Origin: Desulfoprunum sp.
GTDB taxonomy: Bacteria > Desulfobacterota > Desulfobulbia > Desulfobulbales > Desulfocapsaceae
Assembly (NCBI GenBank): GCA_030696435.1
Contig: JAUYSF010000416.1
Coordinates: forward strand, 1 to 9,964
Direction: 5' to 3'
Length of the DNA: 9,964 nt
Part shown: positions 1-5,532 of the stretch, piece after piece
Layout of the letters: each line of letters opens with the position of its first letter
How positions within the stretch are numbered: position 1 is the first letter of the stretch
Program-made: the position numbers and the translations under genes
The notes under the pieces: generated by a model
What the model was told of the DNA's origin: nothing
Database searches by the model: none
The model's input: only the letters and a program-made list of their open reading frames with translations

Positions 1-760
1 GGCGGATGATGTCGTGGGTTTTTTCGTTGGTATAGGTGATATGGCAAGGCAGTTGCGGCAGGGTGTAGCCGCCTTGCGAGGAGTAGGAAAAATGGGCTGG
101 AGGCTGATCGCTATACTGGGCCTCAAGCTCGGAATAGTCGATGGAATGGGCGGCCAGTCGTGGTACTGTGCCGGTCTTCATCCGGCCTACATTGAATCCC
201 TGTTCTTTGAACCAGGCGGCCAGGCGGGTGGACGGGACGTCTCCCATGCGACCGGCGGGGAAATTCTTCAAACCGATATGGACAAGGCCGTTGAGAAAGG
301 TGCCGGTAGCAACCACCACGGCCTTAACACGGATCTCCTGATCAAGGGATGTCCGCAGGCCGATAATATGGCCGTCTTCGACGATCAGGGAATCGACGAC
401 GGCCTGACTGATCGTCAGATTTTTCTGATTTTCCAGGACTGATTTCATCCGCAGGCGGTACAACAAGCGATCGGCCTGAGCCCTTGAGGAGCGGACGGCC
501 GGACCCTTGCTGGTATTGAGGCGGCGGAACTGGATGGAGGTGGCATCGATGTTCTTGGCCATTTCGCCACCGAGGGCATCGATCTCCCGGACCAGATGTC
601 CTTTGGCCAGACCGCCGATGGCTGGGTTGCAGGACATGGCCCCGATGGTATCGGCGTTGATGACCGCGACAAAGGTCCTGCAGCCCATTCTGGCGGCGGC
701 AAGCGCAGCCTCGCAGCCGGCATGTCCGGCGCCGATTACGGCAATATCATAGTCATTCAT
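1..760 (-). CDS. mnmG: MnmG (GidA), tRNA uridine-5-carboxymethylaminomethyl modification enzyme, N-terminal part
   Basis: Partial gene: 253 codons are present and the frame runs off the left edge of the window, out of a usual length of about 620-630 residues. MnmG is the FAD- and NADH-binding partner of MnmE; together they install (carboxymethyl)aminomethyl groups at C5 of wobble uridine 34 in tRNAs in the cytoplasm. The translation begins MNDYDIAVIGAGHAGCEAA, with the Rossmann FAD motif GxGxxG at residues 10-15. The family signature SCNPAIGGLAKGH follows, with Cys44 corresponding to conserved Cys47 of E. coli. Further family blocks are NTSKGPAVRSSRAQADR, VVATGTFLNG, GRMKTGTVPR and, at the edge, TNEKTHDIIR. 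The ATG at 758-760 matches the usual N-terminus but has only a weak ribosome binding site. It lies 47 bases downstream of the methyltransferase stop on the same strand, so the two may be co-transcribed. Its usual neighbour mnmE is about 4.8 kb away on the other strand. Identification is very secure. Confidence 0.97.
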   Translation of the reverse strand, partial: MNDYDIAVIGAGHAGCEAALAAARMGCRTFVAVINADTIGAMSCNPAIGGLAKGHLVREIDALGGEMAKNIDATSIQFRRLNTSKGPAVRSSRAQADRLLYRLRMKSVLENQKNLTISQAVVDSLIVEDGHIIGLRTSLDQEIRVKAVVVATGTFLNGLVHIGLKNFPAGRMGDVPSTRLAAWFKEQGFNVGRMKTGTVPRLAAHSIDYSELEAQYSDQPPAHFSYSSQGGYTLPQLPCHITYTNEKTHDIIR

Positions 761-807
761 GAAGGTTAGGTTGGAATGTCGGTGAGTTGTGTTTATAGGG
801 ATGCAGC

Positions 808-1653
808 CTATCGGATTTCATTTCCCGGCTTTTCCCACGAGATAAAGGCCCATTGCGGTGGAACTGCCCGTTGAATAGAGATATAGCCGTCGCCATAGAC
901 TTGGCTTCTCCCTTCAAGATAGCGGTGGAGAAGGACCTCTTCACGGGCTGAGAGGTCTTTGAACATCCAGGAATATGAGCGAAATGCCTCATCGAGACTG
1001 GCAAATCTGTTGGCAGTCTCCAGCTTGAGAATATCAACATGGGGATGGATCCCCATACTATAAAGGATATTGAGGGCATAGATATAGTCCGGGCCGGGAT
1101 TGAAAGGCCGGCCAAGGGCGTCGAATGCCTCCGGGTCGAAAGGAGTGGGGGAAATACGATCGATAATGAAAACAGAGCGGGAGGCATAGTGGTCGAGCTT
1201 GTGCAGTGCTGCTTTGAGACCGGCTACTCCCAGCGAGCGGGAGGCAATGGTGATATCGTGCTGTTTAATTCCGAAAAGTGACCAGTCGTCCTCCCAACTG
1301 CCATGCACGGTGCGTATATTATCAAGTCTGGCCTGGGCTGCCTGTTCCTTAAGGGAGGCCAGCATGCCGGAGGAATAGTCGAGGGCGGTTACTGACTTGA
1401 CCTTTTGGGCGATGGGTAGAGTGAGGGTGCCGGGGCCGGCACCGATGTCGAGTACGGTCAGGGAATTGTCCAGGGGCAAGCGGGCAAGGACAAGTGATAC
1501 AAATGCTGATGAATGGTTGCGGGAGGCGAAAGAGGCTGCTCGTTTATCCCATTCTTCTGCGCCTTTGCTGCTCCAGGATTTTTGTGCGCGGGCATTATGC
1601 CAGAGAATATCCCAATCAAGATCGGAGTAGGTAAGTGTGCTGTCCATGCTCAT
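808..1653 (-). CDS. Class I SAM-dependent methyltransferase, substrate unknown
   Basis: The product has 281 residues and is probably a soluble cytoplasmic methyltransferase. The SAM-binding motif I is clear at residues 67-75 (VLDIGAGPG). It is followed by the acidic residue closing beta strand 2 (ALDYSSGML, Asp92) and a motif IV-like segment DITIASRSLG at 133-142. The N-terminal region is rich in Trp and charge (DLDWDILWHNARAQKSW, then KGAEEWDKRAASFA at 30-43). The C-terminal half has a conserved-looking FDPEAFDALGRPFNPGPDYIY block and ends AFISWEKPG. I recall similar proteins in anaerobic deltaproteobacteria annotated only as methyltransferases, so no substrate can be named. The ATG at 1651-1653 gives an MSM start; the second ATG two codons later is equally possible. 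Neither has a strong ribosome binding site. It lies just upstream of mnmG on the same strand and diverges from rpmH, which suggests but does not prove a link to RNA modification. Confidence 0.85.
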   Translation of the reverse strand: MSMDSTLTYSDLDWDILWHNARAQKSWSSKGAEEWDKRAASFASRNHSSAFVSLVLARLPLDNSLTVLDIGAGPGTLTLPIAQKVKSVTALDYSSGMLASLKEQAAQARLDNIRTVHGSWEDDWSLFGIKQHDITIASRSLGVAGLKAALHKLDHYASRSVFIIDRISPTPFDPEAFDALGRPFNPGPDYIYALNILYSMGIHPHVDILKLETANRFASLDEAFRSYSWMFKDLSAREEVLLHRYLEGRSQVYGDGYISIQRAVPPQWAFISWEKPGNEIR

Positions 1654-1795
1654 AAATATCTGTGTAACAAAAGGACCTGTTTGAAATCAAGCAGAGATGG
1701 GATACTACGACAATGTAATGTGAATAATAATCATGACAGCGTAGCATATTGGGCAGGCTTGCGCAAGGTGAGGCAGGATTGATGGCTGAAAATGT

Positions 1796-1825
1796 TTGAC
1801 AGTTGGTGGCTTCTGTGGTTAATAT
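1796..1825 (+). promoter_or_regulatory. Predicted sigma70-type promoter for the rpmH operon
   Basis: A perfect -35 hexamer TTGACA at 1796-1801 is followed after an 18-base spacer by TAATAT at 1820-1825, which matches four of six positions of the -10 consensus. Transcription would start near 1832, leaving a leader of about 160 bases before the rpmH ATG. This is the best promoter-like sequence in the region, and its position and direction fit the operon. It is a sequence prediction only. Confidence 0.55.
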
Positions 1826-1880
1826 TTCTGTTTTGTTATTTTAGGATTTCCTACCTGGCGGTCCCAAATGGCATAGCAAT

Positions 1881-1894
1881 GGCAACAGGTTGCC
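1881..1894 (+). repeat. Short inverted repeat in the rpmH leader
   Basis: GGCAAC and GTTGCC are separated by two bases. As RNA this could fold as a five-base-pair stem with a four-base loop; as DNA it is a compact dyad. It lies about 50 bases past the predicted transcription start. Its role is unknown, and it is short enough to be chance. Confidence 0.35.
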
Positions 1895-1917
1895 GAGCAT
1901 CAGAAAGCCTGCTGCTC

Positions 1918-1950
1918 AATATTGATTAAAGTCTGAAAAACATCAATATT
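1918..1950 (+). repeat. Nine-base inverted repeat in the rpmH leader
   Basis: AATATTGAT at 1918-1926 is repeated exactly in inverse at 1942-1950 (ATCAATATT), with a 15-base spacer. In RNA it would form an AT-rich stem-loop ending about 43 bases before the rpmH start codon. In DNA it could be a dimeric protein site. No T-tract follows, so it is not an ordinary terminator. The symmetry is seen directly; any function is inference. Confidence 0.45.
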
Positions 1951-1993
1951 TTCATGGAAAATCATGGAGATGTAGAAAAAAGGAAGTGAGAAA

Positions 1994-2131
1994 ATGAGCA
2001 AACGTACATTTCAGCCAAGCAATACAAAACGTAAGCGGAAACATGGTTTTCGTGAGAGAATGTCGACTCGTGCCGGTCGCGCAATTCTGAATGCCCGGCG
2101 CGCAAAGGGACGCAGGCGTCTCTCTGCCTGA
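1994..2131 (+). CDS. rpmH: 50S ribosomal protein L34
   Basis: A 45-residue, highly basic protein of the large ribosomal subunit. It begins [19 protein letters not shown], the hallmark L34 N-terminus, continues [19 protein letters not shown] and ends RRRLSA. Its length is normal for the family (about 44-46 residues). A purine-rich ribosome binding site (AAGGAAG) lies upstream of the ATG. It is the first gene of the rightward cluster, with rnpA starting at or overlapping its 3' end, the arrangement found in most bacteria. Expression is probably driven by the promoter at 1796-1825, through a leader of about 160 bases. Identification is secure. Confidence 0.97.
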   Translation: MSKRTFQPSNTKRKRKHGFRERMSTRAGRAILNARRAKGRRRLSA

Positions 2132-2135
2132 TCCG

Positions 2136-2489
2136 TTGCCAAGATGTGGACTTTCAAAGCATTCCCTGGTTCGTAAGGGGTGGGAATTTGAAAGGATTTA
2201 TAGTCAGGGAAAACGATTGCACGGCAAGGGTTTCACTCTGATTTGTCGTGCAAACACAGATGGTTGCAGCAGAATCGGCATAAGTGTACACGGAAAAATC
2301 AGGGGGGCGGTGAAAAGGAATCGGATTAAACGAATAATTCGAGAATCTTACCGTCTTCAGAGAGAGATATATCCTCCTCATGCGGATATCGTCTTTGCGG
2401 TTAAGCCTGATTTTGCTCTTCTTTCTCCCAGCGATGTAGGTCAGGCCGTGGCCTTCGTTGCCCGCAGGAACGCAACCCGTGAGGTTTGA
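2136..2489 (+). CDS. rnpA: Ribonuclease P protein component
   Basis: RnpA is the small basic protein subunit of RNase P and helps the catalytic RNA remove 5' leaders from precursor tRNAs. The sequence shows [20 protein letters not shown], then [20 protein letters not shown] with the conserved RNR motif at about residues 60-66 (KRNRIKR), then RIIRESYR. The start is uncertain. The TTG at 2136 lies four bases after the rpmH stop and gives 117 residues, a usual length. An in-frame ATG at 2091 would give 132 residues with a 41-base overlap into rpmH. Neither has a clear ribosome binding site. I prefer the TTG because the extra 15 residues are not family-like and are simply another frame of rpmH. 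Translational coupling to rpmH is likely. The family call is secure; the start is not. Confidence 0.93.
   Translation: MPRCGLSKHSLVRKGWEFERIYSQGKRLHGKGFTLICRANTDGCSRIGISVHGKIRGAVKRNRIKRIIRESYRLQREIYPPHADIVFAVKPDFALLSPSDVGQAVAFVARRNATREV
2481..2484 (+). promoter_or_regulatory. Ribosome binding site that favours the yidD TTG start
   Basis: GAGG lies six bases before the TTG at 2491, inside the last codons of rnpA. It supports this start over the upstream in-frame TTG at 2458 and GTG at 2479, which have no comparable site. Confidence 0.55.
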
Positions 2490-2490
2490 A

Positions 2491-2718
2491 TTGAGCATCT
2501 CTCAGCTCCCGAAACGTTGTCTTCTCGGGCTGGTCAGGGGATATCAGTATTTCATTTCCCCACTGTTTCCACCGTGTTGCCGTTTCACCCCTACCTGTTC
2601 CGCGTATACAATTCAGGCCATTGAAAAATATGGAGTTTTTCGGGGATCATTCCTCTCTCTCCGCCGTATACTCCGATGTCATCCGTTCTCTCAAGGTGGT
2701 TATGATCCGGTTCTTTGA
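2491..2718 (+). CDS. yidD: Membrane protein insertion efficiency factor YidD
   Basis: A small protein (75 residues from this start) that associates with the inner face of the cytoplasmic membrane and assists YidC-dependent insertion. The family core is plain: [19 protein letters not shown], then TPTCSAY (Cys30 and Cys36) and the C-terminal [13 protein letters not shown] block with Cys63. The TTG start at 2491 is chosen because of a well-spaced GAGG. It begins one base after the rnpA stop codon. A longer version from the TTG at 2458 (86 residues) overlaps rnpA and adds residues not typical of the family. Close packing after rnpA points to translational coupling. Confidence 0.92.
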   Translation: MSISQLPKRCLLGLVRGYQYFISPLFPPCCRFTPTCSAYTIQAIEKYGVFRGSFLSLRRILRCHPFSQGGYDPVL

Positions 2719-2789
2719 ACTGGATCCAGCCACGTGTTATGTGATGTCATGCGGGTATGCTGAGTGGTACAAAATCAGACGGTACATGT

Positions 2790-4451
2790 ATGGATACCTA
2801 TAGAGCCTTCTTGGCCATTATCATTTCTTTCGTCATACTCATTGGCTACCAGTATTTTTTCGTCGGTTTTGATAAGCCTCCCGTTTCGACTGAAACAGTG
2901 GTGAAAAAAACTGAAAAAACCGAGCCTGTTAAGAGTGTTGCTTCCACGGCGGAAATCACCAAGCCTCAGCCAGAACAGAAAGCCGCTGCTCAACCTGCAG
3001 TGCCTACTCGGTCGGCCAGGAAAATCACTGTTGATACCGCTCTGTATACCGCAGTCCTCTCCGAGAATGGTGGGGCGATTGAAAGTTTTATCCTGAAAGA
3101 ACACACAGAAACGAGTAAGGCTCACTCTCCGGGTAAACAGCTTGTCATGACGACCCCGGATCAGGGCTTTCCCTTGAAGTTTTCTTGGGGCAGTGCTGTT
3201 GCTCAGGATCTGCTTTTCGACAGCGACGGGCAGGAGGTCACCTTTGGGGAGAACGGCAAGGCCGTGCTGACCATGAAAGCCCTGACCGAAAGTGGCCTTG
3301 AGATAGAACGCACCTTCACCTTTGATACGAAGAAATATCTCATTGATCTCGCTGTCAAGGTGACCAATACCTCCGCTCAGCCTCTCCAGGGAATCGCCCA
3401 GCTCCATCAGATCAACAGTCCTTTTGAAGGGGCGAAATCCTCCGTAAGTATGCTCTTTTCAGGCCCTGCCGCGTTTATAAGCGGTGCCTTGCAGGAAGTT
3501 AAGAGCAAGGAATTTGCCGAAGGAGCCAAGACCTTGCAGGGCAAAATGGATTGGGCGGGATATGAGGGGAATTATTTTCTTTGCGCCATCCTGCCGCTTG
3601 AGGATGCCGGGGCAACCTTCACCATGCAGGGCACCGAGGCCTTAACCACCATGCAGGTCGCTGGTAACCTTGATACACTCAAGCCCGGGGCGGCAAAAAA
3701 ATACTCCTATCACATATTCTATGGCCCGAAAAAACTCACACTCTTAAAGGAGATTGGCTTTAATCTCGATAAGGCCATTAATTTCGGCTGGTTTGATGTT
3801 GTTGCCAAGCCAACACTCTGGCTGCTCAATTTTTTCCATGATTTCTTCGGCAACTACGGCATCGCCATTATCCTGGTAACGGTGCTGTTCAAGGCGGTTT
3901 TCTGGCCGATTACCCAGAAGGGTATGAAATCCATGAAGAACATGCAGAAATTGCAGCCTAAAATGGTCAAGATCAAGGAGAAGTACAAGAACGATCCGGC
4001 CAAGATGAACCAGGAGGTCATGGGCCTCTATAAGACCTACAAAGTCAATCCGCTTGGCGGTTGTCTGCCGATGGTCCTGCAGATTCCGGTCTTCTTTGCA
4101 CTCTACAAGGTCCTGCTGCAGTGCATAGAATTACGGCACGCCCCTTTCATGCTCTGGATTACCGATCTCTCTGCCCCCGATAGATTGTGGATCGGCCTTA
4201 ACCTTCCCTATCTTGGCGGGATTCCGGTTTTGACCCTGTTGATGGGGGCATCGATGTTCTTCCAGCAGAAATTATCGCCTACAACAGCAGACCCGGCCCA
4301 GGCCAAAATCATGATGTTTCTGCCCGTTATATTTACATTTATGTTCCTCAACTTTGCCTCAGGGCTTGTTCTCTACTGGTTCGTTAACAATCTGCTAGCA
4401 ATACTCCAGCAGTATATGATTAACAGGGGGAACAAACCGGCGGCAGCGTGA
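2790..4451 (+). CDS. yidC: Membrane protein insertase YidC (Oxa1 family)
   Basis: YidC inserts and folds inner-membrane proteins, alone or with SecYEG. From the ATG at 2790 the product has 553 residues. An N-terminal membrane segment (AFLAIIISFVILIGYQYFF, about 5-23) is followed by a Lys/Pro/Ala-rich linker and a large periplasmic domain (about 75-340), the Gram-negative type. The conserved insertase core follows: a membrane helix at about 350-373 (NYGIAIILVTVLFKAVFWPI), a Lys/Met-rich cytoplasmic hairpin (MKNMQKLQPKM), GCLPMVLQIPVFFALYKVL at about 422-440, then two or three further helices to about 545. The position of E. coli Arg366 is Lys368 here, which keeps the charge in the hydrophilic groove. 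An in-frame ATG at 2757 would add 11 residues, but MDTYRAFLAI matches the usual N-terminus. The C-terminal tail is short. Confidence 0.97.
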   Translation: MDTYRAFLAIIISFVILIGYQYFFVGFDKPPVSTETVVKKTEKTEPVKSVASTAEITKPQPEQKAAAQPAVPTRSARKITVDTALYTAVLSENGGAIESFILKEHTETSKAHSPGKQLVMTTPDQGFPLKFSWGSAVAQDLLFDSDGQEVTFGENGKAVLTMKALTESGLEIERTFTFDTKKYLIDLAVKVTNTSAQPLQGIAQLHQINSPFEGAKSSVSMLFSGPAAFISGALQEVKSKEFAEGAKTLQGKMDWAGYEGNYFLCAILPLEDAGATFTMQGTEALTTMQVAGNLDTLKPGAAKKYSYHIFYGPKKLTLLKEIGFNLDKAINFGWFDVVAKPTLWLLNFFHDFFGNYGIAIILVTVLFKAVFWPITQKGMKSMKNMQKLQPKMVKIKEKYKNDPAKMNQEVMGLYKTYKVNPLGGCLPMVLQIPVFFALYKVLLQCIELRHAPFMLWITDLSAPDRLWIGLNLPYLGGIPVLTLLMGASMFFQQKLSPTTADPAQAKIMMFLPVIFTFMFLNFASGLVLYWFVNNLLAILQQYMINRGNKPAAA

Positions 4452-4527
4452 CAAAATCGGGCAAACAGACTGAGCAGAGGACATACTGGCTGCACTATTG
4501 AGGAAAACTCTTGAGTAAGGGAAATCA

Positions 4528-5430
4528 ATGTCTTTAAAGAAGAAAGATTATTACGGCAAAGAAATCACCGATGCTATCAAACAGGCTTGTAACGATCTCG
4601 ATGTAGCACAGGAAAATCTTGATATAGAGGTTGTGGAGACAGGTTCGACCGGAATTTTTGGTCTGAGAAGAAAGAAGGCCCATATCCGGGCTGCTGTGAA
4701 AATCGCAGAACAGCCCCGAAAACCGAAAAGTCCTCCCCCCGTGGTACAAGACAGGGTGGAGAAACCGGTGCACGTGCCGTCCGTTGACGCAAGGCCATCA
4801 CAGCAGGAAACGGCAGAAGTCGACCAAAAGAGCAAAGTCGATGGCGTGCAGGAAGATAGCCCGGAGGGTGGAGAGGAGAATGGTGAGGTGAGCGTTGAAG
4901 CCGCCGAGATTGTCCGATCCGAGCTGGCAAATCTCCTTGTTCTCATGAAAATCCCCTCTCAGATTGATGTGGAAATACATGGTCTGACGGTTCAATGTAC
5001 AGTCCGGGGTGAGTTTGAAGAGGAACTCACCGGCCAGGAAGGGAAAATTCTTGATAGTCTGCAGTATCTTCTCCGAAAAATCATTGCTAAAAAGACCCCT
5101 GAACGTCTGCGTATTGCCATTGATGTCGGCGAGTTTCGTCAGAGACGCATAGAAGATCTGAAGGAAAAGGCTCTGGAGCTTGCGGCCCTGGTCAAAGAGG
5201 ATGGCAAGACCCAGATGATTCCGGCCCTCAATCCCTCGGAGAGACGGGTAGTGCATATGGTCCTGCAGGAGGATAAGGAGATCCGTAGTCGTTCGGTGGG
5301 CGATGGCTTATTCAAAAAAATTCTTATCTATAAACCGGGAAAAGGCAATAATCCAGGTGCGAGAAAGAGATCGCCTTCCCGTGGCAGAAAGGCTAAGACC
5401 CCCGAGAACCCACAAGAGGGCGAGGAATAA
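4528..5430 (+). CDS. jag: Jag/KhpB-type RNA-binding protein (Jag-N, KH and R3H domains)
   Basis: A 300-residue cytoplasmic protein of the Jag (KhpB, SpoIIIJ-associated) family, nearly always found just after yidC. The Jag N-terminal domain covers about residues 1-58, with the signature VVETGSTGIFGLRRKKA. An acidic, proline-containing linker follows (about 60-125). The KH domain (about 130-210) has the GxxG loop at 169-172 (GQEG) followed by KILDSLQYLLRK. The R3H domain (about 210-275) contains NPSERRVVH, in which Arg239 and His243 form the Arg-x3-His motif. The tail is very basic, then acidic (GARKRSPSRGRKAK, ending EGEE), so nucleic-acid contacts may extend beyond the domains. An AAGG seven bases before the ATG supports this start. 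In Gram-positive bacteria KhpB partners KhpA in binding many RNAs; its role in Gram-negatives is less clear. Confidence 0.93.
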   Translation: MSLKKKDYYGKEITDAIKQACNDLDVAQENLDIEVVETGSTGIFGLRRKKAHIRAAVKIAEQPRKPKSPPPVVQDRVEKPVHVPSVDARPSQQETAEVDQKSKVDGVQEDSPEGGEENGEVSVEAAEIVRSELANLLVLMKIPSQIDVEIHGLTVQCTVRGEFEEELTGQEGKILDSLQYLLRKIIAKKTPERLRIAIDVGEFRQRRIEDLKEKALELAALVKEDGKTQMIPALNPSERRVVHMVLQEDKEIRSRSVGDGLFKKILIYKPGKGNNPGARKRSPSRGRKAKTPENPQEGEE

Positions 5431-5490
5431 TCTCTGCAGATCGTTTGCTCAAACTGAAGATTTACTGATCCGTTTAGGTCGAAGGCCGTG

Positions 5491-5520
5491 ATGCAACAGG
5501 ATTCCTTTGCTGCCGGATGA
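5491..5520 (+). CDS. Possible nine-codon upstream ORF before mnmE
   Basis: In the 102-base gap between jag and mnmE, an ATG at 5491 opens a short frame encoding MQQDSFAAG that ends in TGA at 5518-5520. GAAGG lies five bases before the ATG, a good ribosome binding site. The stop overlaps the GAGG at 5519-5522 that serves mnmE, and the ORF is in the same frame as mnmE. It could couple translation to mnmE or act as a leader peptide. The same segment also has a possible hairpin (GCAA/TTGC arms, about 5493-5510). Such a short ORF can arise by chance, so this is tentative. Confidence 0.25.
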   Translation: MQQDSFAAG

Positions 5521-5532
5521 GGTGCTTGCCAA

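Larger units (their letters stand above)
1654..1993. other. Divergent intergenic region between the methyltransferase and rpmH
   Basis: These 340 bases contain no convincing gene and are more AT-rich than the flanking coding DNA. They must hold the start signals for two divergent units: methyltransferase-mnmG to the left and rpmH onward to the right. A good promoter for the rightward genes lies at 1796-1825. Two inverted repeats lie downstream of it, at 1881-1894 and 1918-1950. Only weak promoter-like matches are seen for the leftward direction. One near match to a DnaA box occurs at 1814-1822, but there is no cluster, so an origin is not supported. Confidence 0.6.

Noticed and set aside
14..442. 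142-codon plus-strand frame over mnmG
   Set aside because: It is antisense to conserved MnmG coding sequence and shows no protein-like motif.
753..1187. 144-codon minus-strand frame overlapping the methyltransferase
   Set aside because: It is a second frame on the same strand as the methyltransferase, whose SAM motif and continuity make that frame the real one.
1654..1993. Possible chromosomal replication origin beside rpmH and mnmG
   Set aside because: The gene context fits an origin-proximal location, but I find only one near match to a DnaA box (1814-1822, one mismatch, overlapping the predicted -10), no cluster of boxes, and no dnaA or dnaN in the window.
2621..2803. 60-codon frame overlapping yidD and reaching into yidC
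   Set aside because: Most of it is an alternate frame of yidD, with no ribosome binding site or family resemblance. It only fills the yidD-yidC gap by chance.
2775..3407. 210-codon open frame antisense to yidC
   Set aside because: It lies wholly opposite a secure yidC, has no recognisable domain and no sensible start context. It is a shadow of the coding strand.
5518..5520. In-frame TGA before mnmE read as selenocysteine or as a disrupted longer N-terminus
   Set aside because: MnmE families start at the position of the ATG at 5533, and there is no reason for an N-terminal extension. The TGA is better read as the stop of a short upstream ORF or as chance.
5431..5532. Known riboswitch upstream of mnmE
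   Set aside because: The gap is only 102 bases, and I could not match it to the conserved core of any riboswitch class I know. Only a small hairpin is visible.
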